NCBI GenBank assembly: GCA_903875345.1
Contig: CAIQVS010000136.1
Location: 1-49,688 of the forward strand
DNA: 49,688 nucleotides
Reading direction: 5' to 3'
DNA from: an uncultured Pseudomonadota bacterium
GTDB taxonomy: Bacteria > Pseudomonadota > Alphaproteobacteria > UBA9219
Each line of letters starts with the position of its first letter. Positions within the stretch are counted from its first letter, which is position 1. The position numbers were made by a program, and so were the translations under genes. The notes below the pieces were generated by a model. It did no database searches and was not told where the DNA came from. It saw only the letters and a program-made list of their open reading frames with translations. This document shows positions 49,561-49,688 of the stretch, piece by piece.

Positions 49561-49688
49561 TCATGATCTTTTTATGAGCAGAGCGAGGAAAGCGAGAGCG
49601 ACCATGTTCAGGCTGGTGTTGAGTTTACGCTCGCAGTTTTTCCAAAGTCTGCGGCATTTGTCGAGCCACGCGAAGGAACGCTCGACCA
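49561..49688 (-). mobile_element. IS5-family-like transposase C-terminus (partial, runs off the right edge)
   Basis: Minus-strand translation VERSFAWLDKCRRLWKNCERKLNTSLNMVALAFLALLIKRS*, typical of IS5/IS427-group OrfB C-termini; putative IS end near 49552 (gagcctgttcatgatct). Confidence 0.85.

Overview
The window is a gene-dense, mid/high-GC chromosomal segment, most likely from an alphaproteobacterium. That placement is inferred from ChpT, COQ9, DUF6468, the RapZ/EIIA/HPr/EI locus and tol-pal gene content. Most of it is ordinary housekeeping or motility DNA. From left to right the main contents are: gltX, an N-formylglutamate amidohydrolase, COQ9, rpsU, a GT2 glycosyltransferase, a sigma-54 response regulator, an orphan HExxH metallopeptidase-like gene, ilvA, and trmJ-folB-SDR-RHH. 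These are followed by a chemotaxis operon (chpT-cheA-cheW-cheY-cheB-cheR), nadK, fabF-acpP, an ABC exporter, an FAD oxidoreductase, fhs, and a flagellar/chemotaxis block (fliL-fliM-DUF6468-motE-like-cheY-cheZ). The right half contains a PTS locus (rapZ-EIIA-HPr-EI), tol-pal with ybgC and ruvCAB, nfeD/SPFH, rpiB, glyA, accessory secreted proteins, and the edge of an IS5-like element. The most unusual item is at the left edge. A DUF559 (Vsr-like nuclease fold) ORF, absent from the supplied ORF track because it runs off the window, lies between two near-identical inverted hairpin-plus-G-rich-tail repeats with tails facing inward. A short, gene-less pair with the same architecture sits between ruvB and ruvA. 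This resembles a REP/REPIN-plus-nuclease mobile unit. All family calls come from reading motifs by eye; no database search was run.
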